From DATGMS01 sp035303945 (GTDB lineage Bacteria > Bacteroidota > Bacteroidia > Cytophagales > Cyclobacteriaceae): DNA of 13,614 nt. Shown piece after piece: positions 1 to 6,919 of this stretch (the first letter of the stretch is position 1; every line of letters starts with the position of its first letter). The translations under genes and the position numbers were made by a program. Where the stretch lies: positions 1 through 13,614 of the forward strand of contig DATGQZ010000039.1 in the NCBI GenBank assembly GCA_035303945.1, in the 5' to 3' direction. The notes below the pieces were generated by a model, which was not told the origin of the DNA, made no database searches, and saw nothing but the letters and a program-made list of their open reading frames with translations.

Positions 1-2491
1 GATAGAGATGTTCCTGAAATTCAATAAACAACCGGCTGATATTGCCCACCTCTCCCAGCATGGCTTTGGCGTCTTCCAGGGACTGATACTTGTTGGTTAA
101 GAGGATTGGAAGTTTCTCCTGATCGAGTTCGTCTACTCCGCTTTCGATGTATTTGCTCAAGACAAAAGCGATAAACTCTTTTTGCTTGTCATTCAGCAAG
201 GCAAATATGGTCGCTTCGGCAGCTTTGGCTCGCGCTTCTCTGGTCATGGCAATATACTCTCCATTAAACACATACTCCAGCACATCATACAGATCGCTTT
301 TTTCCATATCGACCAGCTTCTGCAAGGTCAGCAAGTCTGCTTTTGGAAAGCCCGCATCTTCTAATTTTTCCAGCAATGTCCTCCGGGTAATGGGATTGCT
401 CCAAATCCTCCGCAATTCTTCTTCGTCTTTAAAAAGCTTGGGTAATTCCCCAAACAGATCATTTAAAAACTCTTCCGCCGATATAGGCCTACCATCTGCG
501 CTCCAAAAGGAGGTTGAAATCATGTGCTTAATTTCTCTTTCTTTCCCGTTCCGAAGCTTCACTTTAACTTTCTTCTTGCACACACAAGGAAATTGTCCAC
601 ATCTATAACAGGGTGGTGGAGGTTCTTGGGCGCAGATACAGGGTCTTTGTCCGCAGACGGAACAAGGTGTCGGGGGGGCGTATTCGCATTCACAGGGATT
701 GTTTCCGCATTTCTTACAAATTTCTTCTTCCAATGGCTCCCCATCCCACTGCGGATCGGAGAAATGCTTGTAGGCATCTACAAAATCGTAAATCGTAAAA
801 AATTCTTTTCCGTCAAATAAGCGGGTGCCCCGTCCTACAATCTGCTTAAACTCAATCATTGAGTTCACCGGCCGTAGCAGGACAATATTGCGGATATTCC
901 GGGCATCTACCCCCGTGGAAAGCTTCTGTGAAGTGGTGAGGATTGTCGGGATCGTCTTCTCATTGTCCTGAAATTCACGCAGAAACCTTTCGCCTTCTTC
1001 CCCATCATTGGCGGTGACACGGACGCAGTAAAAAGGATCTTTCTTTGCCGAAGAATATCCTGAGACAGGCTTGGCGTATTGGTTGACCAAGTCCCGTATC
1101 AATGCAGCATGTCCCTGATTGGCACAAAAAATAATAGCCTTTTCCCTTTGGTTGGCTTCTTCCAGAAAGATAGTTACCCGCTTGGCCTCCCGCTCGACTA
1201 TTTCGATCGTCCGGTTAAAATCCTTTTCTTCATACAACCGCCCTTCTTCTATTTCTCCTTCTACTACGGTATCATCTGAGGTGAAGCGGTAATCATCCAA
1301 GGTGGTTTTGATGCGCTTGACTTTAAAAGGTGTGAGAAATCCATCATTGATGCCCTCCTTCAAGGAATAGATATATACGGGTTCGCCAAAATATTTATAA
1401 GTATCTACATTGTCTTTGCGTTTTGGCGTTGCTGTCAATCCCAATTGCACTGCAGGGCTGAAATAATCCAAAATCCCCCGCCAGTTGCTTTCGTTATTGG
1501 CCCCGCCACGATGACATTCGTCGATGATGATAAAGTCAAAGAAATCCGGAGGGTACTGACCAAAATTGGGTGTCGGATTTCCTTCTGAATCAAAGCCTGA
1601 CATAAAGGATTGGAAGATGGTAAAGAAGATACTGCCATTCGTCGGGACTCTTCCGTTCTTGCTTACTTCCTTGGGAGTGATCCGCACCAAAGCATCTTCG
1701 GGAAATGCTGAAAAGGAATTGAAAGCTTGATCAGCCAAAATATTCCGGTCTGCTAAAAATAGGATCCTTGGTCTTCTCGGTGCGTAGGACGTGGTATTAA
1801 AAAATAGGTTCCACCGGGTTTGAAACAGTTTCCATGCAATCTGAAAGGCAATCGCCGTTTTCCCTGTTCCTGTGGCCAGTGTGAGTAAAACCCGGTCTTC
1901 GCCTTTGGCAATGGCTTCCACGGTTTTTTGCACCGCAATTTCCTGATAGTAGCGCAACTGCCAGCTTCCACTTTTATCTTCAAAAGGAACGTTGGCAAAC
2001 TTTTCCCGCCAAACTTCGGTATTTCGCGTTTGCTCAATGTTCCCGGCGATTCCAGAGTCCGCGGTTCCTGATCCTGCCGAACGGCTGTCCCCTGAGCCTG
2101 TCGAAGGGAAGGTCTTATCCCAAAGCTGATCAGGTGTCAAAAAGTTGTCGGCCAATCCTTCAGCGCCGGTTTTCATACAGACCTGGTAAACCGATTCTCC
2201 ATTAGTGCTGTAGGTGGTTTCCAGTTGGAGCTTTTCGGCGTACTTCTTGGCCTGCATCACGCCTTCACCTACTTCGCACAAGGAGCTTTTTGCTTCTATG
2301 ACGGCCAACTTGATGCCCTTATACACCAGTACATAATCAGCGATCTCCCGCTTTCCCCTGCCGCCACCGGTTTGGATTTTGCCGGCGGTGATCTGGTATT
2401 CCCGAAGGACTTTGGAGCCTTCCACAACACCCCATCCACAAGCTTTCAGCTTGGGATCTATCAGTTCGGCGCGGGTTTCTGCTTCGTTCAT
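1..2491 (-). CDS. hsdR: Type I restriction enzyme R subunit (HsdR, EcoEI-like), 3' end beyond the window
   Basis: This is the ATP-dependent translocase and nuclease subunit of a type I restriction-modification complex. It would cut unmethylated foreign DNA together with HsdM and HsdS. The frame is open for 830 codons from the ATG at 2491-2489 and leaves the window without a stop. Residues about 1-125 form an HSDR_N nuclease domain with D52 and E66-A-K68 as the PD-(D/E)xK residues. A Ser/Gly linker at 129-151 follows. The SF2 helicase core has Walker A (ATGTGKT, ending at T212), DECH at 324-327, LTATP at 352-356 and QIVGRGTR at 550-557. A Cys-rich triple repeat (592-638) precedes an EcoEI-like C-terminal region. 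No hsdM or hsdS lies upstream, so partners, if present, should be downstream of the left edge. Family assignment is firm; the exact subtype is inferred. Confidence 0.93.
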   Translation of the reverse strand, partial: MNEAETRAELIDPKLKACGWGVVEGSKVLREYQITAGKIQTGGGRGKREIADYVLVYKGIKLAVIEAKSSLCEVGEGVMQAKKYAEKLQLETTYSTNGESVYQVCMKTGAEGLADNFLTPDQLWDKTFPSTGSGDSRSAGSGTADSGIAGNIEQTRNTEVWREKFANVPFEDKSGSWQLRYYQEIAVQKTVEAIAKGEDRVLLTLATGTGKTAIAFQIAWKLFQTRWNLFFNTTSYAPRRPRILFLADRNILADQAFNSFSAFPEDALVRITPKEVSKNGRVPTNGSIFFTIFQSFMSGFDSEGNPTPNFGQYPPDFFDFIIIDECHRGGANNESNWRGILDYFSPAVQLGLTATPKRKDNVDTYKYFGEPVYIYSLKEGINDGFLTPFKVKRIKTTLDDYRFTSDDTVVEGEIEEGRLYEEKDFNRTIEIVEREAKRVTIFLEEANQREKAIIFCANQGHAALIRDLVNQYAKPVSGYSSAKKDPFYCVRVTANDGEEGERFLREFQDNEKTIPTILTTSQKLSTGVDARNIRNIVLLRPVNSMIEFKQIVGRGTRLFDGKEFFTIYDFVDAYKHFSDPQWDGEPLEEEICKKCGNNPCECEYAPPTPCSVCGQRPCICAQEPPPPCYRCGQFPCVCKKKVKVKLRNGKEREIKHMISTSFWSADGRPISAEEFLNDLFGELPKLFKDEEELRRIWSNPITRRTLLEKLEDAGFPKADLLTLQKLVDMEKSDLYDVLEYVFNGEYIAMTREARAKAAEATIFALLNDKQKEFIAFVLSKYIESGVDELDQEKLPILLTNKYQSLEDAKAMLGEVGNISRLFIEFQEHLY
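2067..2114 (-). repeat. Two tandem 24-nt repeat units inside hsdR, one carrying a dispersed-repeat sequence
   Basis: Plus-strand 2091-2105 (cctgagcctgtcgaa) and 2067-2081 (cctgatcctgccgaa) differ at 2 of 15 positions and lie exactly 24 nt apart. In frame they encode related octets, STGSGDSR then SAGSGTAD, in the linker between the HsdR nuclease and helicase domains. The first unit read on minus, CCTTCGACAGGCTCAGG, matches a short sequence I recall as a dispersed repeat in many bacterial genomes. That recollection was not checked by search. Confidence 0.6.
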
Positions 2492-2497
2492 TTTGTT

Positions 2498-2577
2498 TGT
2501 TTAACCCCGAAGGGGTGCAAAGATTATAGCCAAATGCCAATCAAATGGGTTGTCAACCCCGAAGGGGTGAGATTATC
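2498..2577. repeat. Pair of palindromic repeat elements (AACCCCGAAGGGGTG core)
   Basis: The 15-nt core aaccccgaaggggtg occurs at 2503-2517 and again at 2555-2569, in the same orientation and 52 nt apart. Flanks are also similar: TTGT before, and AGATTAT after (2520-2526 and 2569-2575). Each core folds as CCCC-GAA-GGGG, a short hairpin. On the minus strand the copy nearest hsdR falls in its leader, ending 11 nt before the ATG. This looks like a dispersed REP-like intergenic element, but its copy number elsewhere cannot be seen from here. Confidence 0.7.
2518..2545 (-). promoter_or_regulatory. Possible hsdR promoter
   Basis: Read on minus, TTTG at 2545-2542 is followed after 16 nt by AATCTTTG (2525-2518), close to the Bacteroidota TTTG-N19-TAnnTTTG pattern but with one mismatch and short spacing. 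An overlapping TATAAT is visible at 2528-2523. If real, transcription would start within or next to the CCCCTTCGGGG hairpin. This is weak evidence. Confidence 0.25.
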
Positions 2578-2778
2578 AATAATAAAGGTGAAGTAAACCG
2601 ATAAGACATCAGGCTATAGGATAGCCAACACCCGACCTCGTTAAGACCCACGCCACCACATAAGGAAGCGTAGAGTGGATGGTTTGTATATAAATTGGGA
2701 AAGGCTATTATTATGTTGTCGAGTGGGTGGAGGGAGGGAGTGGATATTATTCATAGCCCGCCCCAAAAAAAGAGGCAT

Positions 2779-2803
2779 AAAAAAGCACGGTTGCCCGGGC
2801 TTT
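2779..2803 (-). terminator. Intrinsic terminator after the interrupted lipoprotein gene
   Basis: On the minus strand AAAGCCCGG (2803-2795), loop GCAA (2794-2791) and CCGTGCTTT (2790-2782) form a 9-position stem with one C-T mismatch and a GNRA-type tetraloop, running into six Ts (2784-2779). It lies 19 nt past the stop at 2822. Confidence 0.75.
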
Positions 2804-2821
2804 GTAAAAAAATGAACACTA

Positions 2822-3688
2822 TCAAATATTAGGCACAATGACCTTGTCTTCAATGGTTTTCAGGATATTCTCATCTACCACAATGTTGAAGGATCCGTCC
2901 GTTTCATCATAAAGCTTAAAGTGGAAAAGGGAAATTTTATTGGCGGTATAGGTGTGGGAAAGATTGTAATGTGTGGTGCCGCCGGTGGTATTTAATATTT
3001 GGAAGGCGGTGTTTCTTTGGATAGACACTTGACCACTTTGATCTCTTACATAAATGATGTAATAATGATCCGTTGAGAAATAGGGAGTTCCTTGCATGGT
3101 AGGGACGCTCTTCACCATGGCAGATTTCAAGATCATACTGGCTGCGTAGTCGTTGGTGACAGTGACTGAACCTTCATTGGAGGCCTTATAGTCAATGTTA
3201 TTTTCCCCATAGAGGTAGATATCGGAGGAATATTCTGGCAGCAGGTTTCTTCTGATCTGATCTCCCGTAGTAGCTGCGTTGAAGTTCTTATTCGTCACAA
3301 CCACTCGGTAGGGTCTGCCAGGCACAATCAGGCGATGGCTTCCAGCGCCCAATCCTTAGAAACTTTTAATTACTGTATTTTGATCGCTACCGCTAGTGGC
3401 GATAAAATACACGCTAAATTGAGTCGGAAGCGCGTGTACATAATCAGGAAATTCTGGGTCGGCTTGAATTCTAGCAAAGGGTATATCACTAGTGGCTACT
3501 AATCCTTGGGTATTAAGGATAACCTCCTTTTCAGGGTAGGTTTCTAATTGAACATCCTCGCTATTGACACAGGAACTAAAAACCGTCGCAAACAAGGCAA
3601 ACAGAAATAATTTAAGAGCTTTTATTTTTGTGAATACGTAAAATATAACTAATAAAATGCTTTTTGAATATGAAAAACTGTTTTTCAT
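2822..3688 (-). pseudogene. Interrupted lipoprotein gene with one in-frame TAA
   Basis: The ATG at 3688-3686 opens a frame with a lipoprotein-like signal whose hydrophobic stretch ends at FSSC (Cys40). The frame stops at TAA 3358-3356 after 110 residues. The same frame then continues without interruption for 177 codons to the stop at 2822. The protein character also continues across the stop: a beta-rich exported domain (VYFIATSG before it; SHRLIVPGRPYRVVVTN after it). The simplest reading is a 288-codon gene with a single nonsense change; readthrough or a sequencing error are alternatives. A second start defect is possible: KALKLFLFALFATVFSSC would be a typical signal peptide if the preceding ATA (Ile22) had once been ATG. 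The family is not recognised, though the layout recalls Bacteroidota surface or fimbria-type lipoproteins. A terminator follows, so it is probably a single-gene unit. Confidence 0.7.
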
Positions 3689-3710
3689 AAATACGACGCG
3701 AAGATAAACG

Positions 3711-3718
3711 CAAAAGTA
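3711..3718 (-). promoter_or_regulatory. -7 promoter box (TACTTTTG) of the interrupted lipoprotein gene
   Basis: Read on minus, TACTTTTG at 3718-3711 matches the Bacteroidota TAnnTTTG box exactly. It lies 22 nt upstream of the ATG at 3688. No clear TTTG box is found about 19 nt further upstream, where the sequence is a T-rich tract. The position argues for the start at 3688 rather than the in-frame ATG at 3727, which would lie upstream of the transcript start. Confidence 0.45.
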
Positions 3719-3828
3719 TATATACAAAATTATTATAAAAAATAACTACGCATAGATGACCTTAGGCACGATTCTGGCACTGTAATGGGCTTTTTCTTCT
3801 AAAAAAAATTTTAAAGCCATAGATCAAT

Positions 3829-3854
3829 AAAAAAATAGACATCACATTAGTGAT
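3829..3854 (-). terminator. Weak intrinsic terminator after the YdeI/OmdA gene
   Basis: On the minus strand ATCAC (3854-3850), loop TAAT and GTGAT (3845-3841) form a 5-bp stem, followed five bases later by seven Ts (3835-3829). It lies just past the stop of the gene ending at 3874. The stem is short and AT-rich, so strength is doubtful. Confidence 0.4.
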
Positions 3855-3873
3855 ATAAAAAAACAGTTTGATT

Positions 3874-4449
3874 CTAAAATGGTTTGGGTTTCTTACCCAG
3901 AGCAGCTAGAGACGCGATTTGTCCAATACGATTGGCTCTTGTTTCTTGGCGTTTAGCGGAAAATACCCAATAGAGCATACCTTTTTTTGCTGATTTACTT
4001 TGGGCCAAAAAAAATGCTTTGGCTCCTGCTCTTTCGTCGAGCGCATTCTGCAGATCTTGAGGAATAATAAGTGCTTCTACTTCATCCAGGGCGTTCCATG
4101 TGCCGTTTTGTTGGGCTATTTTTACTGCTGCCAGACCGGACGGCGTCATCAATCCTTCGCTGATTAAACGTTCGACTTTGTCTTTGTTGATTTTTGACCA
4201 AGTACTTTTGGCTTTTCGCCTGGTAAAAAATTGATGCGTAGCATCCTTGTCTACTGCTATTTTTTTGCTGTCAATCCAGCCAAAACAGAGGGCAACATCC
4301 ACTGCCTCGCTCCAGCTGATGGATGGTCTACCGGAGGCTTTGTTATATTGGAGGAGCCATACCGAAGTCTTCAGGTGGTGATTTTGCTCCATCCATTTTC
4401 GCCATTCTTCCACAGTTTGGGGATAGAAAATGTCTGTTGTCGTTTCCAT
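3874..4449 (-). CDS. YdeI/OmpD-associated (OmdA) family protein
   Basis: A 191-residue soluble protein with no signal peptide. The N-terminal half (FYPQTVEEWRKWME, SVWLLQYNKASGRPS, CFGWIDSK, FFTRRKAKSTWS) and C-terminal half (ending KKGMLYWVFSAKRQETRANRI) match the arrangement of the YdeI/OmdA family, often annotated as bacteriocin-protection proteins after the Salmonella member. The biochemical role of the family is poorly defined. The start at 4449 is supported by AAGGAAG about 9 nt upstream. It is the last of four small minus-strand genes; 162 nt separate it from the VOC gene, so it may have its own promoter. Family assignment is good; function is not established. Confidence 0.85.
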   Translation of the reverse strand: METTTDIFYPQTVEEWRKWMEQNHHLKTSVWLLQYNKASGRPSISWSEAVDVALCFGWIDSKKIAVDKDATHQFFTRRKAKSTWSKINKDKVERLISEGLMTPSGLAAVKIAQQNGTWNALDEVEALIIPQDLQNALDERAGAKAFFLAQSKSAKKGMLYWVFSAKRQETRANRIGQIASLAALGKKPKPF

Positions 4450-4611
4450 TGCCTTGTCTTCCTTTTTATGTAAAAGTAGAAAGCACCAATGACAACCCTT
4501 TGTCAGGAAGGTTCGGGCTCATAGCAATTTCTTATTCAATAGCGGCAAAACTTGATGACGGCTGCTATCATTGATTTGCCTGGTAACCTCTATTGAAGTC
4601 GGACTTACCAA

Positions 4612-4983
4612 TTATTCTTCCTGCATCAGGGCGAGATAGGCTCCTGCAGGATCCTGAATGATGGCGAAGATGTATTTGCCTGTCTTCCTCGGACCGTCCA
4701 CCACTTTTCCTCCACGGGCAAGGCAGGATGCTACACTCGTATCGATATTTTCTACCATCACGTAATTAAGCCATTGAGAAGGAATGTTTTTGTTGACACC
4801 CCGTTTGTGGCAAATCCCAGCTGCCACTTCCTTGTCTTCAGGTTCTAGCATATTGTAGTCGTCATAGTCTCCTAAGCTGACTTCTTCAAAGGTCCAGCCG
4901 ACTACGGCGGAGTAGAAATCCCTTATTTGTTCGGCGTCCTCTACGGTGAGGTCTTGCCAGAATATTTTGCCGATTTTGTCCAT
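4612..4983 (-). CDS. VOC (glyoxalase/bleomycin-resistance fold) family protein
   Basis: A 123-residue single-copy VOC protein. It has the usual beta-alpha-beta-beta-beta elements: GKIFWQDLTVEDAEQIRDFY, then VVGWTFEEV, a central WLNYVMVENIDTSVASCLARGGKVVDGP segment read as two strands and a helix, and the closing FAIIQDPAGAYLALMQ strand. VOC enzymes bind a metal with His/Glu residues and handle small molecules. The first strand here has WQD where many relatives have a His, so metal binding and catalysis are uncertain. Substrate cannot be predicted. It sits 150 nt downstream of the DUF1801 gene and may or may not share its transcript. Confidence 0.85.
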   Translation of the reverse strand: MDKIGKIFWQDLTVEDAEQIRDFYSAVVGWTFEEVSLGDYDDYNMLEPEDKEVAAGICHKRGVNKNIPSQWLNYVMVENIDTSVASCLARGGKVVDGPRKTGKYIFAIIQDPAGAYLALMQEE

Positions 4984-5133
4984 GGGTTTGGGTGTTGGTA
5001 ATAGTATATTGGATTCTGGTTATTAGCTGGCTTTTATTGGTACTGAGTTAGTGGTGTGGACTGATTGGAGTCGATCGGGAAGACAATTAGGAAAAGGAAG
5101 TATCGAGGTTTTTTCTGGAGCCTGAGATGCACC

Positions 5134-5529
5134 TCATTTTAATCGGACTAACTCCCCTTTTCGTTTGACCAGATTCTTGTAGTCCCACTGGATGTTTCTT
5201 GCCTTGTCCAGCCAGCGTATCAGATCCTTTTCTTCAATCTGGTTAGGATGGGTATATAGCATAGAGGCATCTTTAAACTTGCCGGTTCCGGGTTTTAATT
5301 GCTCCTCTTCAAAATCAACACCACTCCAGAACATCAGTCTGATGCCGTCTTTCAGTTTGCTGTAGCCGACGATCGGATTCCCTTCCAGGAACCACACCGG
5401 ATGGGCATGCCAGATCTTGCTGTCGGCTTCGGGGAGATATTGGTGTATATGTCGGCACAGCAGATCGCAGATTTCTCTGTATGGATATGATTGTGAGTTG
5501 TTGTAGTTTTGGATCGCACTGTTCATCAT
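5134..5529 (-). CDS. DUF1801 domain protein
   Basis: A 131-residue cytoplasmic protein. After a short helix (REICDLLCRHIHQYLP) comes the DUF1801 signature region with HAHPVWFLEGNPIVGYSKLK and IRLMFWSGVDF, then a helical C-terminus (EEKDLIRWLDKARNIQWDYK). DUF1801 members share a frataxin-like (YdhG) fold and some are described as iron chaperones; nothing here proves that role. Two adjacent ATGs (5529 and 5526) could both serve as start. The gene begins 32 nt after the stop of the 4-TM membrane protein, so co-transcription is likely. Confidence 0.8.
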   Translation of the reverse strand: MMNSAIQNYNNSQSYPYREICDLLCRHIHQYLPEADSKIWHAHPVWFLEGNPIVGYSKLKDGIRLMFWSGVDFEEEQLKPGTGKFKDASMLYTHPNQIEEKDLIRWLDKARNIQWDYKNLVKRKGELVRLK

Positions 5530-5561
5530 CGCTGGGGTTTTGAAACTTCACATTTGTTCTT

Positions 5562-6026
5562 CTAAAACGGCCTGAAGTAGGGTCTGCTCGTAAAAGGTGA
5601 AAACGGCCATGGTACAGAGGAGAGGATAATCAGCAGTCCTACAGCATACCAAATGGCTATGATTTTGAATTTTTCAACATCGGTCGTCTTGCGTTTCGCC
5701 TTAGCCGATCCTATGCTAATCACAGCCACCGCCAGTAACATCATTGCGCTGTGCTCCATTCCAAAAAACCGGATTTCTCTCTGATGGATAGCATCGGGGA
5801 AGTGATGCAGAAAATAGTCGACGATCGGGCTGATGAAGTAGAGTCCCACTCCTAGGAGAAATTGAATGTGAATAATGGTGGCTGTCCAATGCCTGACCGA
5901 ATTGTCCACCGCGGTAAAGTTACCCTTCGAGCGCCATCCTTGGTAATTCCGGATGATGGCAAAAAGCAGGCTGGCCAGCACCAACCAACGGACCAAGGAA
6001 TGGGTAGCTAGTAATATTGGATACAT
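5562..6026 (-). CDS. Four-helix inner-membrane protein with conserved-looking His (cytochrome b-like annotation)
   Basis: A 154-residue protein with four predicted membrane helices at roughly 3-25, 48-68, 88-106 and 121-140. His9, His53 and His92 sit in helices 1, 2 and 3, and more His occur at 46, 74-75 and 81. The charged loop KAKRKTTDVEKFK and the tail SVPWPFSPF...PYFRPF are typical of a Bacteroidota family that databases often label cytochrome b. Heme binding is an inference from the His placement. I chose the ATG at 6026; a GTG seven codons upstream would add a non-hydrophobic stretch and has no clear ribosome site. It is divergent from the plus-strand lipoprotein and leads into the DUF1801 gene. 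Confidence 0.75.
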   Translation of the reverse strand: MYPILLATHSLVRWLVLASLLFAIIRNYQGWRSKGNFTAVDNSVRHWTATIIHIQFLLGVGLYFISPIVDYFLHHFPDAIHQREIRFFGMEHSAMMLLAVAVISIGSAKAKRKTTDVEKFKIIAIWYAVGLLIILSSVPWPFSPFTSRPYFRPF

Positions 6027-6157
6027 AGATGATGTAGCGTAGCGCACGCTGTGTATGTATGGCCAAAATAAAGATTAAATATGATAATTTGTCGCGAAAT
6101 CAATACTTTTTCCGTTCTGACAGATGCCTTAACCCCGTTATCGACAATCCCTACATC

Positions 6158-6850
6158 ATGAAACAATACCACCCACTCCCGCTTGTTTTTAGCCTTACCA
6201 TTTTTCTGGGCGCCTGCATCAACGATCAGCCTGATGAACCTATCACGATTGTCGAGCCGCCGCTTACCCAGTTGATTTCCACAGACACCATCAGCTCAGG
6301 GAGCTATCTGGGTTTTACCATTGGAGAAGATGCCGAAGAAACCTACTCCCATGTCAATGCGCTTAAGGTTTCCCTAGGGGTCACTTACCTAAATATCGTA
6401 GGGAATGTGTTTGATGGACTTACCGGCCTAGAAGAAAGAATGCATTTGTACCAGACGATATTCCTGGATAGAAAGCCCGGATCAGACAGCGGCGTCCAAC
6501 TTACGTTAACTGACGGGCGGGTCAGCAGTATTTTTCTTAACAGTGGCAAAGAGCTAACCCAATGGCCGGAGAAGCCACACCTGTTGCCGGCTGTTCGGCT
6601 CGGGGACGGGGCAACAGCGCTCTATCCTAAGTTGGAGAAAATAAGCGCTGATAAGGCTTATCGAAATCGGTTTGAATACGTGTCGCTACTGACCAAGGAT
6701 CTGTCGAAACCTTACGATCCACCTATGGCTGACGCTCCCCAATGGTACTTTGCCTATACCTTAGAGGATAATAGAATGGATGAAGTAAAGTTAAACTTTG
6801 AGGAGGGCAGGCTCAAGGAAATCCTCGTCAATCACTACCGACGCTACTAA
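6158..6850 (+). CDS. Lipoprotein of unknown function
   Basis: A 230-residue exported lipoprotein, starting at the ATG that begins a clear signal peptide (MKQYHPLPLVFSLTIFLGAC, lipid-modified Cys20). A longer in-frame start at 6059 would place a polar segment before the signal and is rejected. The mature part has two similar stretches, GFTIGEDAEETYSHVNAL and RLGDGATALYPKLEKI, each followed by a strand pair whose last strands are LTDGRVSSIFLNSG and FEEGRLKEILVNHY. This suggests two tandem small alpha/beta domains, loosely like the BamE/SmpA type. No family is recognised with confidence. It is the only gene here on plus, has about 130 nt of upstream sequence shared with the divergent 4-TM gene, and ends at a strong hairpin. 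Confidence 0.75.
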   Translation: MKQYHPLPLVFSLTIFLGACINDQPDEPITIVEPPLTQLISTDTISSGSYLGFTIGEDAEETYSHVNALKVSLGVTYLNIVGNVFDGLTGLEERMHLYQTIFLDRKPGSDSGVQLTLTDGRVSSIFLNSGKELTQWPEKPHLLPAVRLGDGATALYPKLEKISADKAYRNRFEYVSLLTKDLSKPYDPPMADAPQWYFAYTLEDNRMDEVKLNFEEGRLKEILVNHYRRY

Positions 6851-6857
6851 AGGAAGG

Positions 6858-6893
6858 AAAAGCCGAGACCGTTATTAATGGCTCCGGCTTTTT
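6858..6893. terminator. Bidirectional intrinsic terminator between convergent genes
   Basis: AAAAGCCGAG (6858-6867) pairs with CTCCGGCTTTTT (6882-6893) around a 14-nt loop, with one bulged base. T tracts follow the stem on both strands. It lies between the plus lipoprotein stop (6850) and the minus PepSY gene stop (6920), so it can end both transcripts. Confidence 0.8.
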
Positions 6894-6919
6894 CATGTAT
6901 GTTAGTGGTGTGTTTTTGA

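Larger units (their letters stand above)
2492..2821. other. 330-base gap between hsdR and the interrupted lipoprotein gene
   Basis: No believable gene is present. The gap holds, in order, the hsdR 5' leader with a possible promoter, two palindromic repeat copies (2503-2517 and 2555-2569), about 200 bases with no recognisable feature, and an intrinsic terminator (2779-2803) for the gene ending at 2822. A 70-codon minus-strand frame at 2641-2853 overlaps the end of the lipoprotein gene, contains the terminator and resembles no protein family. Confidence 0.6.

Noticed and set aside
147..608. 153-codon plus-strand open frame
   Set aside because: It is antisense to the hsdR reading frame, has low-complexity Ser-rich sequence and matches no family.
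2225..2596. 123-codon plus-strand open frame
   Set aside because: It lies over the start of hsdR and both palindromes; the minus-strand frame shows a real nuclease domain there.
2641..2853. 70-codon minus-strand open frame
   Set aside because: It overlaps the end of the interrupted lipoprotein gene, contains its terminator and has no protein-like features.
2822..3352. Separate gene starting at TTG 3352
   Set aside because: It has no ribosome site or signal sequence, and it is in the same frame as the upstream part with only one stop between, so one interrupted gene is the better reading.
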